Shown here: positions 30,291 to 41,919 of the stretch, in pieces
Layout of the letters: each line of letters opens with the position of its first letter
Numbering within the stretch: position 1 is the stretch's first letter
Assembly (NCBI GenBank): GCA_003508835.1
Contig: PUFA01000068.1
Location: 8,441,501-8,505,500, forward strand
Source: Eonycteris spelaea
Taxonomy: Eukaryota; Chordata; Mammalia; Chiroptera; Pteropodidae
DNA length: 64,000 nt
Reading direction: 5' to 3'
Made by a program: the position numbers and the translations under genes
The notes under the pieces: model-generated
What the model saw: the letters and a program-made list of their open reading frames with translations, nothing else
What the model was told of the DNA's origin: nothing
Databases searched by the model: none

Positions 30291-33145
30291 GAATGAATAA
30301 ATTTTATTTTTTAGAGCCATTTTAAGTTCATAGCAAAATTGAGGGGCAAGTATAGAGAGTTCTCGTGTACAACCTGCCCCTACACATGCATGAACTCCCC
30401 CACTATCAAAATCCCACACCAAAGTGGTACTTTTGCTATAATCCATGAAACTACATGGCATCATTATCCCCAAAGTACATAGTTTACATTAGGGTTCACT
30501 CTTAGTGCTATATATTCTGTGGGCTTAGACAAATGTATAGGCATGTATCCACTCTTATAGTATCATATAGAATAGTTTCGCTGTCCTAAAAATTCTGTGT
30601 TCTCTGTGTATTCATCCCTCCCTTCCCCCTAACGACCACTGATGTTTGTACTCTCTCCATAGTTTTGTGTTTTCTAGGCATCATACAGTATGTAACCTTT
30701 TCAAAATGGCTTCTTTCATTTAGTAATATGCATTTAACTTTCCTTCATGTCTTTACATGGCTTGATAGCTCATTTCTTTTTAGTGCTGAATAATATTTCA
30801 TCCTCTGGAGGTACCACAGTTTATTTATTCATTCACCTAGTAAAGGATATCTTGGTTACTTCCAGGTTTTGGCAATATAAATAAAGCTACTATAAACATC
30901 CCTGTGTTGGCTTTTGTGTGGACATAAGTTTTCACATCATTTGGGTAAATAACAAGGAGCACAGGTACTGGATTATATGGTAAGAGTACGTTTACTTTTG
31001 TAAGAAACTGCCAGTTTTACAAAGTGTCTGTTCTTTGCATTCCCATCAGCAATGTTTGAGAGTTTCTATTATTCCACATCCTTGACAGCACTTGTTGTTC
31101 TCAGTGTTCTCAGTATTAGCTATTCTAATAGCTATGTAGTAGGATCTTGTTGTTTTAATTTCCAATTTCCTGATGACACAATGTTAAACATCTTTTTATA
31201 TGTTAACTTGCCATCTGTATATCTTCTTTGGTGAGGTGTCTGTTCAGGTCTTTTACCCATTTTTTTTTTAATTGGGTTGCTTATTTTCTTATTGTTCAAT
31301 CTTAAGAATTCTTTGTGTCTTTTGAATGACAGCCCTTTATCAGATATATCTTTTGCAAATATTTTTTCCCATTGTGTGTCTTATCTTTCTCATTCTTTTG
31401 ACATTGTATTTCATAGTGCAGAGTTTTTAATTTTAATGAAGTCCAACTTACCCATTATTTTTTTCATGGGGCCTGCCTTTGGTCTTATATCTAAAAAGCC
31501 CTCACCGTACCCAAGGTCACATAGGCTTCCTCCTATGTTGTCATCTATGAATTTTTTAGTTTTCCATTTTACATTTTGGTCTATTATCCATTTTGAGTGA
31601 ATTTTTATGAAAGGTATAAATTCTATGACTCAATTTTTTTTTTGCATGTGGATGTTCAGTTGTTTCATCACTGTTTGCAAAAAGACTATCTTTGCTCCAT
31701 TGTATTGCCTATGGCCTTTTCTCCTTTATCAGAGATCAAGAGCCTGTTTCTGGGGTCTCCATTCTGTTCTATTGCTCTTTTTGTTTATTCTTCCACCAGT
31801 ACAACACTGTGTTGATTACTGTAGCTTTACAGTAATCCTTGAAGTCAGTATCTGTCCTCTGACCTTGTTCTTTTTCAGTGTTGAGTTCTTCTTTTTCAAC
31901 ATTCTGCATCTTTTCCTCTTCATATAAACTTTGGAATTAGTTTGTCAGTATCCACAAAATAACTTGCTGGTATTTTGACTGGGGCTGGGTTAACCCTATA
32001 GATTAAGTTCAGAGTACTGGAATCTTGACAATAGTTAGTCTTCCTATCCATGAATATGGAATATCTTTCCATTTATTTAGTTCTTTGATATCTTTCATCA
32101 GAGTTTTATAGTTTTCTTCATATAGATTTTGTACATATTTTGTTAATTTTTTCTAATTACTTCACTTTTAAGGTACAGGTATAAATGGTAATGTGTGTTT
32201 AATTTAAAATTCCTTTCTCTGTTGCTGGTATATAGGAACATGGTTGACTTTTGTATATTCACCGTGTATCCTGAAACCTCGTCATATCGCTTATTAGTTC
32301 CATCTTTTGTGTGTGTGTCAATTCTTTCAGATTTTCTACGTAGGCATCAAATCATCCATAAGCAAAGATAATTTTATTTATTCCTTTCCAATCTGTATAC
32401 TTTTTATATCCTTTTCTTGTCTTACTGCATCAGCTAAGATTTTCAATATGATACTAAAAAGCAGTGTGTAGGGATATCCTTGCCTTGCTCCTGGTCTCAA
32501 CAGGAAAGCTCTAAATTTCTCACCATTAAGTATAATGTTGGCTGCAGGGTTTTTAGAGATGTTCTTTATCAAGTTTAGGAAGTTCGCTCTATCCTGATTT
32601 GCTGAGAGTTTTTATGATGAATGGGTGTTATATTTTATCAAATGCTTTTCTGCATCTATTGATATGATCATGTGATTTTTCTTCTTTAGCCTGTTGATGT
32701 GATGGATTTATTTAATTTATCTTTGAATGTTTAACCAACCTCGCATACCTGGAATAAATCACATTTGTTTGTGGTGTATAATTATTTTTATACATTGTTA
32801 GATTTGATTTGCTAATGTTTTGTTGAGGATTTTTACATCTATGTATGTTCATGTTCATGAGAGATAATGAACTGTAATTTTCTTTTTCTAATGTCTTTGT
32901 ATGGTTTTGGTATTCTTGCCTCAGAGCAAAATGAATTAGAAAGTGTTCCTTATTTTTCTAACTTCCGGCAGAAATTATAGAGAATTAATTTAATTTCTTC
33001 AAATGTTTGGTAGATTTTACCAGTGAACCCATCTGGGCCTGGTGCTTTTTGTTTTGCAAAGTTATTAATTATTGATTCAATTTCTTTAATAGATGTAGGC
33101 CTATTCAGATTGCCTAATAGTCTTATTTCTTTTTAACTGATTGTT
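30291..33145 (-). mobile_element. L1 LINE (L1M grade), antisense, 3' end to reverse-transcriptase region
   Basis: About 2.85 kb reads from the 3' UTR ('ttttagagccattttaagtt', 'acacatgcatgaactccccc') through ORF2 in reverse ('gaagtccaacttacccatta', 'gttgattactgtagctttac', 'gaacccatctgggcctggtg'). ORF2 encodes the endonuclease/reverse transcriptase in live L1s. Here it is broken by many stops and shifts and truncated at the 5' side within the reverse-transcriptase region. ORF1 and the promoter are absent. Confidence 0.95.
32378..32572 (-). pseudogene. L1 ORF2 reverse-transcriptase remnant
   Basis: This 64-residue open stretch on the minus strand contains ARQGYPYTLLFSIILK and ends RQEKDIKSIQIGKE. 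Both correspond to the L1 ORF2 palm region just before the catalytic FADD box. It is the longest open piece of the dead ORF2. The flanking frame is disrupted, so no functional protein is expected. Confidence 0.9.
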
Positions 33146-33209
33146 ACAGATATGTCAAGATAACACAAATCACTAAAAACAAAAACAAAATGAAGCATAG
33201 CCATGAATA

Positions 33210-33390
33210 ACCATCACAACTACTTTTTATTAAGTGCTCCTACAGGCCTGCAAACTTGTGAAGCATGTAATATTATTCTCACTTGACAAATAAGAAATCT
33301 AATGCTTAGAGAAGTTTAAGGACCTGACCAAGGCAACACTGCTGGTTCATAATCTCATCCTGCCTGATGGCTCAGCTAGTGTTCAAGGCA
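33210..33390 (-). mobile_element. MIR SINE, antisense
   Basis: 'tttttattaagtgctcctac', 'cacttgacaaataagaaatc' and 'aaggcaacactgctgg' are antisense MIR. Confidence 0.75.
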
Positions 33391-33754
33391 CTGCGTCCTT
33401 ATGCTCCTTCAATCTTTAGACTACTGTCTATGTGCCATGAGGTTTCTCTGAGGAAACCCAGGCCTGATTTCAGGTTTTGTCTCTCTCATGGCCACATTCC
33501 TAATATGGTAGCTACAGAAGGTCCACACCCAGACATGCATGAGTGTAGGGTACAGTCAGGAATATAGGGGAAGTTCTAGTGACCGCCCCCAGATTTTTGT
33601 TTTTTGCCAAGATTCATTTGTAGAACCATGGTAATGAAGCTTGAAAAGTGAAGTCAGTACTTTCCCTGTCCATGTTTTCTTGGTTAATGATAAGACTGTA
33701 CTCAAACATATTTATACAAGATGGCACCGCAGAACCTGCATGGCCATTCACAAA
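33391..33754. other. No feature recognised
   Basis: About 360 bases of unique-looking sequence. Confidence 0.5.
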
Positions 33755-33965
33755 CTCAGACCATAGCCTTTAAAGTTAGAGAGTTCCTACTTCAGCTCCT
33801 ACCATTTGCTCACTGTGTGCTCATAGGGGAGACGCTTAATCTCTGTAAGCCTCAATTTCTTTTGTAGAAGGGGACAGGATTATAATACTGAACTCTTTGG
33901 AGAGTTATTTGAATTAAATAAGATTTTGCATATAAAGCCCTTAGCAGTCCTCTTGAAACAGATAA
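33755..33965 (+). mobile_element. MIR SINE, sense
   Basis: 'tactttcagctcctaccat'-like head (33789 on), 'ctctgtaagcctcaatttct', 'gagttatttgaattaaataa' and 'tataaagcccttagcag' follow sense MIR. Confidence 0.78.
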
Positions 33966-34287
33966 CATTCAATTCATTGTAACCCATGTTATTTCAAACC
34001 ATTTAGAGCACCTACTATTGTCAGTCCCTTTATTGCATCACCTGCTTGGTTTTCAAACTTTTTTTATCATCTGTCCCTAACAGTAAATGGTTTTTGAATA
34101 CACATTCTCAGCATTTTCACCTTTATTTATAAATTATATCCATGATTTGCTCTCAATCTATGTACTAAACATTAGGAATATTTAATGCTCCCTTTCTTAA
34201 GATGAAAGATTGATTCAGATATTTTGTCCCCAAATTCCAATGCGTTGTCCTGAGCATCCTGTTTTGGAGGCCTCTGGTTTTGCCAGA
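33966..34287. other. No feature recognised
   Basis: About 320 bases, AT-rich, nothing supported. Confidence 0.5.
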
Positions 34288-34465
34288 TTTTTTTCTGTAA
34301 AGGCCTAGGTATAAAGAATTTTTACTTTGCCCAGTCTCTGTTACAATTACTCAACTCTGCTATGTAGCACAAAAGCAGCCAGAAACAATATGCAAATAGA
34401 TGGAAATATGCCAATAAAACTTTATAAAAACTGGTGTTTGCCACAGATGCAGACCTCTGATCTGA
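34288..34465 (+). mobile_element. DNA transposon fossil, hAT-Charlie type
   Basis: 'ttttctgtaaaggcctaggt', 'cagtctctgttacaattact', 'caactctgctatgtagcaca' and 'ccaataaaactttataaaaa' match a very common mammalian hAT-type repeat. I am sure of the repeat but not of its family number. Confidence 0.75.
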
Positions 34466-34899
34466 GATAACTCGATCTGCTGTTTAAATACAAGTTTTCC
34501 TTAAAGGACTAAGGCCAGCAACACTTGTGAATGTTTTGAGGTGGCTGGCAAAGAGGAAAAGTGAGGTGGTACACATGAAGGCTCCTTCTAAAATGTGCAG
34601 AGTACATTATATCATCATCATCATTTTTATTAGTATTAGAACATGTCCCTAGACGTAGGTGAGCAAAGACATTAACTTCCTTATACCAGACTTCCTCTGC
34701 AGAAATGATGTGGTGTGTTGTATAAACAAAGGCTGCCCCAGCTGAACCTTCAGAAACAAAATAAAATGTTTCTTTGATATCCTCTCCTACCTTCTCCTAA
34801 CCCCTTCACCTCATCCAGATACATACATGTCTTTTCTATAAAGTGTTGGAGCCCAGGAACAGAAACACATAAAAGATTAGTGTCTACACGGGGGAAATG
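34466..34899. other. No feature recognised
   Basis: About 430 bases. A small (CAT)n lies at 34611-34625. Confidence 0.5.
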
Positions 34900-35005
34900 G
34901 CTCATCCCTCAACCAATCTTTCTCATTGCCTGCTGTGTGCTAGACATTGAGGGTGGCAAGGGGGGATTACAGAAATGAATTAGAGGCGGTCTTGCATTTG
35001 AAGAA
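34900..35005 (-). mobile_element. L2 LINE 3' end, antisense
   Basis: 'cctgctgtgtgctagacatt', 'gagggtggcaaggggggatt' and 'acagaaatgaattagag' follow antisense L2. A sense L2 fragment begins right after it. Confidence 0.65.
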
Positions 35006-35480
35006 CTCTATTGAGACTCCCCTCTGTCTACCTTTCCAACATTGCTCTTGTCAGGCTCCCCAATGATCTCCATGTTGCTAAATCCAGTGGTCATTGTTCA
35101 GTCCTCACATGACTCAACCATTTTACATGGTTGATTACATGCTCCTTCTTGAGCACTTCCTTCACAGGTGCTCAGGGACTCCATGCTATCTTGGTTTGCC
35201 TTACCTCATGACCTACTGCTTCTGTCTCTTCTATTGCTTCTCCTCCACTTCCCAAACACTAGGGTGCCCCAAGGTTCAGTCCATGGACCTTCTTTCTGTT
35301 TTATAATCCCTTGGAGATCTCATCTAGTCTCATGGTTCAAATTCATTCATATGTAGATGACTCCCAGATTTATATCTCCAGCTCAAATCTCTGTCCTGAA
35401 TTCCAAACTCATGTATCCACCCAAATAGGCAATTGCACTTCTCAAACCTAACATGCCCAAACTTATTTTCTGACTTCCAG
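35005..35480 (+). pseudogene. L2/CR1-clade LINE reverse-transcriptase remnant
   Basis: Nucleotide order ('caggctccccaatgatctcc', 'gtgccccaaggttcagtcca', 'gatgactcccagatttatat', 'ctcaaacctaacatgcccaa') matches the L2 coding region. Translated in different frames it keeps two reverse-transcriptase landmarks: VPQGS at 35264-35278 and YVDDSQIYIS at 35350-35379, the latter a variant of the catalytic YxDD box. A frameshift separates them, so the gene is dead. In L2-type LINEs this enzyme copied the element's RNA at the DNA target. Confidence 0.85.
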
Positions 35481-35520
35481 AGGAGAGCAGAGGAGAGCAG
35501 AGAAGAGCAGAGGAGAGGAG
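35481..35520 (+). repeat. 10-bp tandem repeat, 4 copies
   Basis: AGGAGAGCAG is present at 35481 and 35491 exactly, then as AGAAGAGCAG and AGGAGAGGAG. It is purine-pure apart from the C. Confidence 0.95.
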
Positions 35521-36066
35521 AAGCAGTCTGGTAGATGAGCTCAGCACTAAAGTAATTATGTGTAGGATGATGGGTGTACTAGATCTGGAAGCTGTGGAAG
35601 CCCAAGTGGGCTGCAACCCCCTCACCCTGGCTTTAATTATAGTATTTTTTCTTTTATCTGTTTATATACTGAGTGTATAAGTATAATGTGTGTGTATGTA
35701 TATGTATAGTTAAGCAGTTAATTAAGAACAACTGTTCTAGGCCATGGATAGCCATCTGAGTGTTTGGAGCAGATGGGGGTGGCTTGATTATGTCTGCATA
35801 TTATGACAATGAGTCTGGCAGAGGTATGGGTGTTAGTGAAAAGGAGTGAGAACCAGAGGATCTAGTGGCAAAGACCATAGCAGGGTCAAGGCTAAAGGTG
35901 GTGATAGTGGGAACCTCTCAAGCAGGAAACTGAAGGAAACTCACTCGGTAAATTCCCACTTCTTCTCCATTCTAGTAGACTGATGCTAGCAGCATACTTC
36001 AGCCCATGCTTTCCCAGCCCAGGTGTGGCTAAAGACTATGAATGTAACTGTATTTGGATGTACAAA
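35521..36066. other. Mostly unique, possible weak antisense L2 at 35720-35940
   Basis: The segment with 'ggcttgattatgtctgc' loosely follows an antisense L2 3' half. The evidence is insufficient for a firm call. Confidence 0.35.
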
Positions 36067-36108
36067 ATACTATATTATACATATATACATATATGTATAA
36101 TATAGTAT
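36067..36108. repeat. Perfect 20-bp-arm AT-rich palindrome
   Basis: Arms 36067-36086 (ATACTATATTATACATATAT) and 36089-36108 are exact reverse complements with a 2-base AC spacer. The flanking bases do not pair, so the symmetry ends sharply. It can form a hairpin or cruciform. There is no T-run after it, and it lies outside any gene. Confidence 0.97.
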
Positions 36109-36740
36109 CTATAGATTCATGCATACATAGGAACTGGTCTTCACATATCCATGAATATGCATGCAGCTTCATGTTGGCTGATTAGTTTTTCTGAGTCTTT
36201 CAGAGAAGGAGGCAGAGTAAAAATGAAGGAGTAAATCCTTAGATGTCAAATAATTAAAAGTACTATTGAGAAAGAATGCTTTTAAATTTTTTCTAATTGG
36301 GGTTTTAATATGACTGGGAAAGTTTCTCTCAAAAGATGGTGCTGATTGACAGGCTGCATAGTTATTAGTAACATGTCGTCAGTCTGGTAGGAATATATTA
36401 AGTGCTCAGGAGGAAGAACATCTGAAAATGGCTGCCAAGGGTTCGGGCAACATCTTTCTTCTTGATGGAGTCAGTGGCCGTTGTGCAGAGATGGAGTTAA
36501 TGGTTTAGAGAACAAGATCCTCTGAGGGCCTAAGGGTCTGCATGTCACTTTGAAATGTCAACGATTTTGAATGACACCAGAAGTCATCAGTTAAATGATT
36601 GGTCCTATGGGCAGTGCATTCGGAAAACAGTTGGTACTAAGAGCCTCCTAACCAAAATCTTAGGAATATCTCCTGAATACCAACCACATCTCTAAAACTG
36701 GGCTGGGTGACTTAAAAATATATATGTCTTGTCATATTTC
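36109..36740. other. No feature recognised
   Basis: About 630 bases of unique-looking sequence. Confidence 0.5.
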
Positions 36741-36744
36741 TCAT

Positions 36745-37320
36745 TTAAAAAGTATGCTTATTAATTCTGGAAAATTTAGAAACTATAGATAAACAAATGG
36801 AAGAAAATCAAAAGGATCTATTACCCTGCCATATTGAAGTAATGCTATTGCTGTCTTTCATCTGTAAACATACACACACACACACACACACATCTTTTTT
36901 AATTTCTAAAAATAGGACCATACTCCATATTGAATTTTGTGATGTACCTTTTTTTGTTTAATAATGCTATATAGTATTTCATTGTACAAAATGCCAGAGT
37001 TTGTTTACATTTCTCCTACTGTTAACTATTTAGGTTATTTTTCACTCTTCTACTTAATACTGTAATAAGTACCCAGCACTGATATTCAGCCAGTTGGTAC
37101 TGATGAAGCCTGCCTGTTGCAACTAGTCGGTGTTTATACCAGTCATTAAGTATATTTAGTATCACCTTCGGAACATCTTTATATGAATCCATGAATTCCT
37201 TGGGATACTTTTTGGAACTGTTAGAATTTCTGGGTTATTAGAATTCAACATTTTTACAGATTTTTGATATATTTTGACAAACAGAACTCCAGAAAATATG
37301 TACCAGGTAACACTAAGATT
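36745..37320 (-). mobile_element. Old L1-like LINE 3' region, antisense
   Basis: 'ggaaaatttagaaactatag', a TTACCCTGCCATATT block, 'gtgatgtacctttttttg', 'gctatatagtatttcattg' and 'ttaggttatttttcactctt' follow a common antisense LINE 3' region. Divergence is high toward 37320. Confidence 0.65.
36872..36892 (+). repeat. (CA)n microsatellite
   Basis: About 10 ACs inside the antisense LINE. Confidence 0.95.
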
Positions 37321-37439
37321 GTCCAGGAACCTTTCTAAACTCAAACCTGGGGCATTGTTCAAAAAGTTTCATGAGGAAAGGAGGAGAGAAATAGAGCTCA
37401 GTTTGGAGTCAAATAAAGATAGACCTAGATATTGACATA

Positions 37440-37990
37440 GAGATACAGTGTATTAATTAGAATACGGCAAGAAACAATGGAGTTTCAGATGGGGAAATTA
37501 AGGAGACTGTGGTAAAGGACTATTCTTAAAGTGTGGTGGAATTAAGGGCAACCACAGAGGTTGGTGAAGTACCCTGGGGCTAGCAACAGCTGAGAGCTTT
37601 TACTACCCATAGGCTGGATGGGGCAGAGGGAGAGGGCAGGTACCTCTAGAGAGCTTTAGCTATCCTGTAGCTCTAGCAAAGGCTGCCTGAAAAGAGTTGT
37701 GCCCTGCCACACAGGAACACAGCCACTACCAGCCCACAGCCAAGCAGGGAGGTTGTCAGGAAAATAAACACCTCAACCTCGTTTTCCTCCCAACCTTGAC
37801 CTCCTGCCAGGACTCCCATTGGCTGAACACAGCAGGCAAACAGAGGCATTGGTCCAGGTTAAAGAGTGGCCTCCCAAGGGCAAGGAACAGACTGAAGAAG
37901 GGCAGGAAGGCTCTAGACAGGCACATCAAGGCATTCAGCTGGCACAGTCCTAGACATAAGCATGGATATCAATCTTTTCTTTTCAAATCA
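37440..37990. mobile_element. Possible mid-repetitive element, family unknown
   Basis: 'tattaattagaatacggcaa', 'ctaggctggatggggcag'-like text near 37610, 'ggctgcctgaaaagagttgt' and 'cccattggctgaac' recall an interspersed mammalian repeat that I cannot name. It could be LTR-derived. Confidence 0.3.
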
Positions 37991-39285
37991 GGGTCTGAAA
38001 ACTGAGGGAAAGATGTATGACAGAAAAATAATTAAAGATAGTGAGGAAATGATATTAAAATTCCAACCTGGTCTTTTGCCTGCTGTAGGAGTATCTAAGA
38101 CATAGGGAGGTATGAGTCAGTAAATCTCTCCCAAGAGAGCATCATGAACTAGATTTCACCTTGCCACCTCTTGCAAGCCGCTCCAGCAGAGTTTTGAAGG
38201 TTTTCAGTAGCACATAGACAAAGAACAGACAAAGGGAGGATGAGGTGGAAATCGGAGAGGAACCAAGATAACCTTGTATAACTTAACCTTCTTGTGAAAA
38301 CTCGTTTTCTTTTAAGAGGTGCTATTTATCATTTCTCCAGGAGTTAAAAAGCGTAAAATATTTTTTTTGGTTTGTTTGTTTATTTATTTGTTTTTGATGA
38401 GATATCAAAAATTAGAAAAATCTCTTAGCTCCTGGAATAAATTATGTTTTTGTTTTGGCATTCCATTTTTCAAAAAGGCTGTTTTCATAAACATAAATGA
38501 GAATCTCTAGCCACCATTTCCCTTATAACCCTCTCTCTGTCTCTTTACACAAATGACAGTATTCTTTGTGATTCATTCCTGAAGACATTCTTCTGGGCTA
38601 AATGCTGATGCTAAATTTGTACTTCAGTTTTCGCTGTGAGTCCCACATGATCCTTGCTCAGCCAGCAACTATACTGTGACAGCTTTCATTTCTCGAGTCC
38701 CAGATTGTTACACTCTTAGGTTGCCAGTGGCTCCAAACCAGGCTTTATGCATCCGGTTTATCCTATTTTTCAAGAGACGTTTGAGGTCTTTGAGAGAACT
38801 CAATAAATAGCACCCCAGTTTCCACTGAGTTCTAAGTAAATTGAGAAATACAGGGTGACAGATGGAAGCCAAAATTTCATGTTTATTACTGATAATGAAT
38901 AACTCGGCTGGGCAATGAGTTATTGGATCCAGTGTGAGGCAGACTGACCCGCTTGGTCATGGGCAGTGCTGGACTGGGGCAGAAGAGCCAGCTCCTAGAG
39001 AAAGTAGCAAAAAAACATTGCCAGCTGCCAAAAGGAAGAATGGGGCTCAATTGAGCATGCCCAGTTAATTCTTTCCCAGTTTACTTCCCATGTAACTCAC
39101 TTTACTACCTTTGAGTAGAGGGGCAGAGAGAGGCCAGGAAGGACACTAACGGGACTCCCTTCTCACAGAAATAAATATCAATAATTAAGATGACTCCCAA
39201 CAGTGACATGGGTCACACAGAAGCTAGAAGATGTGCCGCGCATGAGTCTTTTCCATAAAATATACTCAGCAAACACTCGTTGACT
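37991..39285. other. About 1.3 kb of unique sequence
   Basis: A T8 plus (TTTG/TTTA)n lies at 38361-38395. I see no gene. 38640-38950 is moderately AT-rich with varied words and no repeat signature, so it may be a conserved non-coding element. Confidence 0.4.
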
Positions 39286-39289
39286 CTGT

Positions 39290-39740
39290 GTGTTCATTCT
39301 TCTAACAAATATTTATTCAACAAAGACATAGTGCCAGGATAAGGAGTTTAGCTTTTTTAGTCTCAGTATAGGAGAAAGCTGCTAGAAGATTCTGAGCAAG
39401 GGAGAAACGTTATCTCATTTACATTTTTGAAAAATTACTCTGGTTGCTTTTGGATAATGGATTATAAAAAGGACAAGTGTGGAAGTGGGGAGATGGATTA
39501 GAAGGATGTTGCTGCTGTTCAGGTGAGATGTGATAATGCCTAAGACAAGGGTGAAATCAGAGAAGGACACAAATAGACAAGTGGGGATATAACATGCAGG
39601 TAGAGTTAGCAGGATTTGCTGATGGATTGGAGTTGGGGAGGTGTGTCAGTGAGCAAAAGAGAAGAATTGAGAGTGAACGATGTTTTTATTTGAACAAATG
39701 AATGGATAGAGATAAAGTAGACAGGGATGGGCAAGTTTTG
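39290..39740 (-). mobile_element. L2 LINE, antisense
   Basis: 'aacaaatatttattcaacaa', 'aaaattactctggttgcttt', 'ggataatggattataaaaag' and 'gatttgctgatggattggag' follow antisense L2 for about 450 bases. Confidence 0.82.
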
Positions 39741-40905
39741 AGTAAATGAATGAATGATGATGTCCCTGGGTTACCCAGTCTTTTGGGCTGATCATACATC
39801 CCTGTTCACCTGGAACAGTACTGTCTGACACCTGCTGACCCAGCATAATTATTAAGAATGCTTCCTTTCACCCTCAAAGAGACTGGCTTTAGATGATAAA
39901 GTACCTGATCACCCTAGCTTAGAGAGAATTTTTAGCTGGTACAGAATTGTTGGAAATGTTCTTTGACATGTGAAAACACTATATAAATATAAAACATCAA
40001 GCAGGATTAGTTATGTTAATGGAGATTTGTCCAAAATCCGAAAATTCTTTGCTCATTTACTTACATAATTGTTTTAGGTTATATTCCTCTGCTGGTTTGC
40101 CTTACATGCCATGTGGCTCCCAAACCCGGAATGGAATTCTGTTTCTATATCCTCCTTCTCCTCCTCTCTTCAGCCTTTCCCCAATTTAAGAATGATTTCT
40201 AAAACACCACACTTTATTGCCCTTTGGGGACTCTCTATTTAAAGGAACTCAGTGGTTAATGTGTTTACAGAGCAGAGGATTTGTTAGGTGTGGAGCAGCG
40301 GCTCCCTGCTTTTCAACTTGGTCTTGGCTGGATTTGTCTTAAGAAAGACTCAGACTTGAAAAACAATCCTTACCCTGAAAATATCCACTTTCCAGTGCCT
40401 TCCCTTCCTGAGAATGTCTAAATATACAGTTGTGTCCATGGAGGCTCTTTTATTTCACTCAAGTGCCACAGCTCCGTGTTTTCCTTGGTGAAGTATGTTG
40501 AGATGTGGAGAAAGACATTTCTCGATGCCCAGGTTCTGGTCTCAGCTCCACCCTTTGTGGGACACCAACAAAAATACTTCCCCTCCCAGGTCTTCATCTC
40601 CTCACCTGAGGAAGGAGTCTTTCTGACCTTTGTTAACTGCTGCTAACTCAAAGTTCATTTCCATTATATAAGAAGAAAAAATGCTGCATGAATCATGATG
40701 CTTGTGGAGCCAGAGAAAATTATATAATTGTCTGTACTTCTCAAGTCAAATTTAAACTGACTTGAGATTCCGTGTACAGATTGATGTAACTCAGATTGTT
40801 CTCTTTTGGTTCTCCCTCCTGCTCCTCCTTCCCCAACGTACCCTAGAACCAAGGACATTTATACATTCCATTTGGTCAAGAAAATAAAAGGTCTCTCAGA
40901 CTCCT
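39741..40905. other. About 1.2 kb of unique sequence
   Basis: I recognise no gene, RNA or repeat family here. Confidence 0.45.
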
Positions 40906-40910
40906 CCTCT

Positions 40911-41365
40911 TGTATTAGTTTGCTAGGGCTGCTGTAACAAAGTACCACAAATTTGTAGCTTAAATTACGGAAATTAATGTCTGGAGTCTAGAAGTCCAAG
41001 ACCAAAGTGTTAACAGGGTTTATTCCTTCTGAGGGCTGTGAGGAAGAGTCCGTTCCATGCCTCTCCCCTAGCTTCCAGTGGTTGGCTGGTAGTCTTTAGC
41101 ATTCCTTGCATGTAGAAGCATCACTCTAGTTTCTACTTTCATGTTCACATAGTGTTCTTCCTGTGTGCTTGTCCATCTCTAATTTTTCTCATTTTATAAG
41201 GACACCAGTAATGTCAGATTAGTGGCCCACCCTCCCCCAGTATGACTTCATCTTAACTGATTACATTTGCAATGATTCTGTTTCCAAACGAGGTCACATT
41301 TCAAAGTACAGGGGATTACAACTTAAAAAAAAAATATTTGGGGGACAAAATTCAAGCCCACAGTA
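40911..41365 (-). mobile_element. MLT1-type solo LTR, antisense, with target duplication
   Basis: It opens 'tgtattagtttgctagggct' and 'gctgtaacaaagtaccac', contains 'gaagtccaagaccaaagtgt', 'attttataaggacaccagta' and 'gaggtcacatttcaaag', and closes 'ttcaagcccacagta'. The flanking pentamers CCTCT (40906-40910) and CCTCC (41366-41370) agree at 4 of 5, as expected for an ERVL-type insertion. No internal retroviral genes remain. Confidence 0.9.
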
Positions 41366-41919
41366 CCTCCCAAGTGTGAAAAATTCTGTTTCCTTCAACC
41401 CACTGCTATCAATACCACCATTTTGATCATGGACAACCACTGGCCCACGGTCCGCTGCCCAGCGCTGTTTCTCAATGCAGCAGTCTTACTTGCCCACTTT
41501 CTACCCAAGCCTACATGACCCTTGGAAGAAGAGTCTTCTTGGTGCTAATTTTTTTCCTTGATGTTCTCCACGAGACTCCTGAGACCACTAAGCAACTTAG
41601 CCCCATTCTCCTCCCAAAACTACCAAGGTCCCACCATCTCAGAGGTGATGTTCAAAACAGCTAGACAGGAAGAGCTCACAGGAATACAAAAACAAAAAAA
41701 ACAAAACAAAAAAAAACCAAAAAAACAACAAACAGCCAGCTCTCTTTAGGGACAAAGATGAAATCCTGTTTCATTCTTCCCTGGGATACAGGGGAAAACT
41801 TACATTTCTTACAAATTAATGTCAGGGTTCCCTTCCCTTCTCAAGATGGCTTTCTTGCTCTACCAGCAAAAAAAGGAATATGAGTTAAGTTCCCCATGAG
41901 ACATCCTGCTACACTGTAT
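41366..41919. other. Unique sequence with an A-rich run
   Basis: A (CAAA)n-like A-rich stretch lies at 41686-41732. Nothing else is recognised. Confidence 0.5.
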
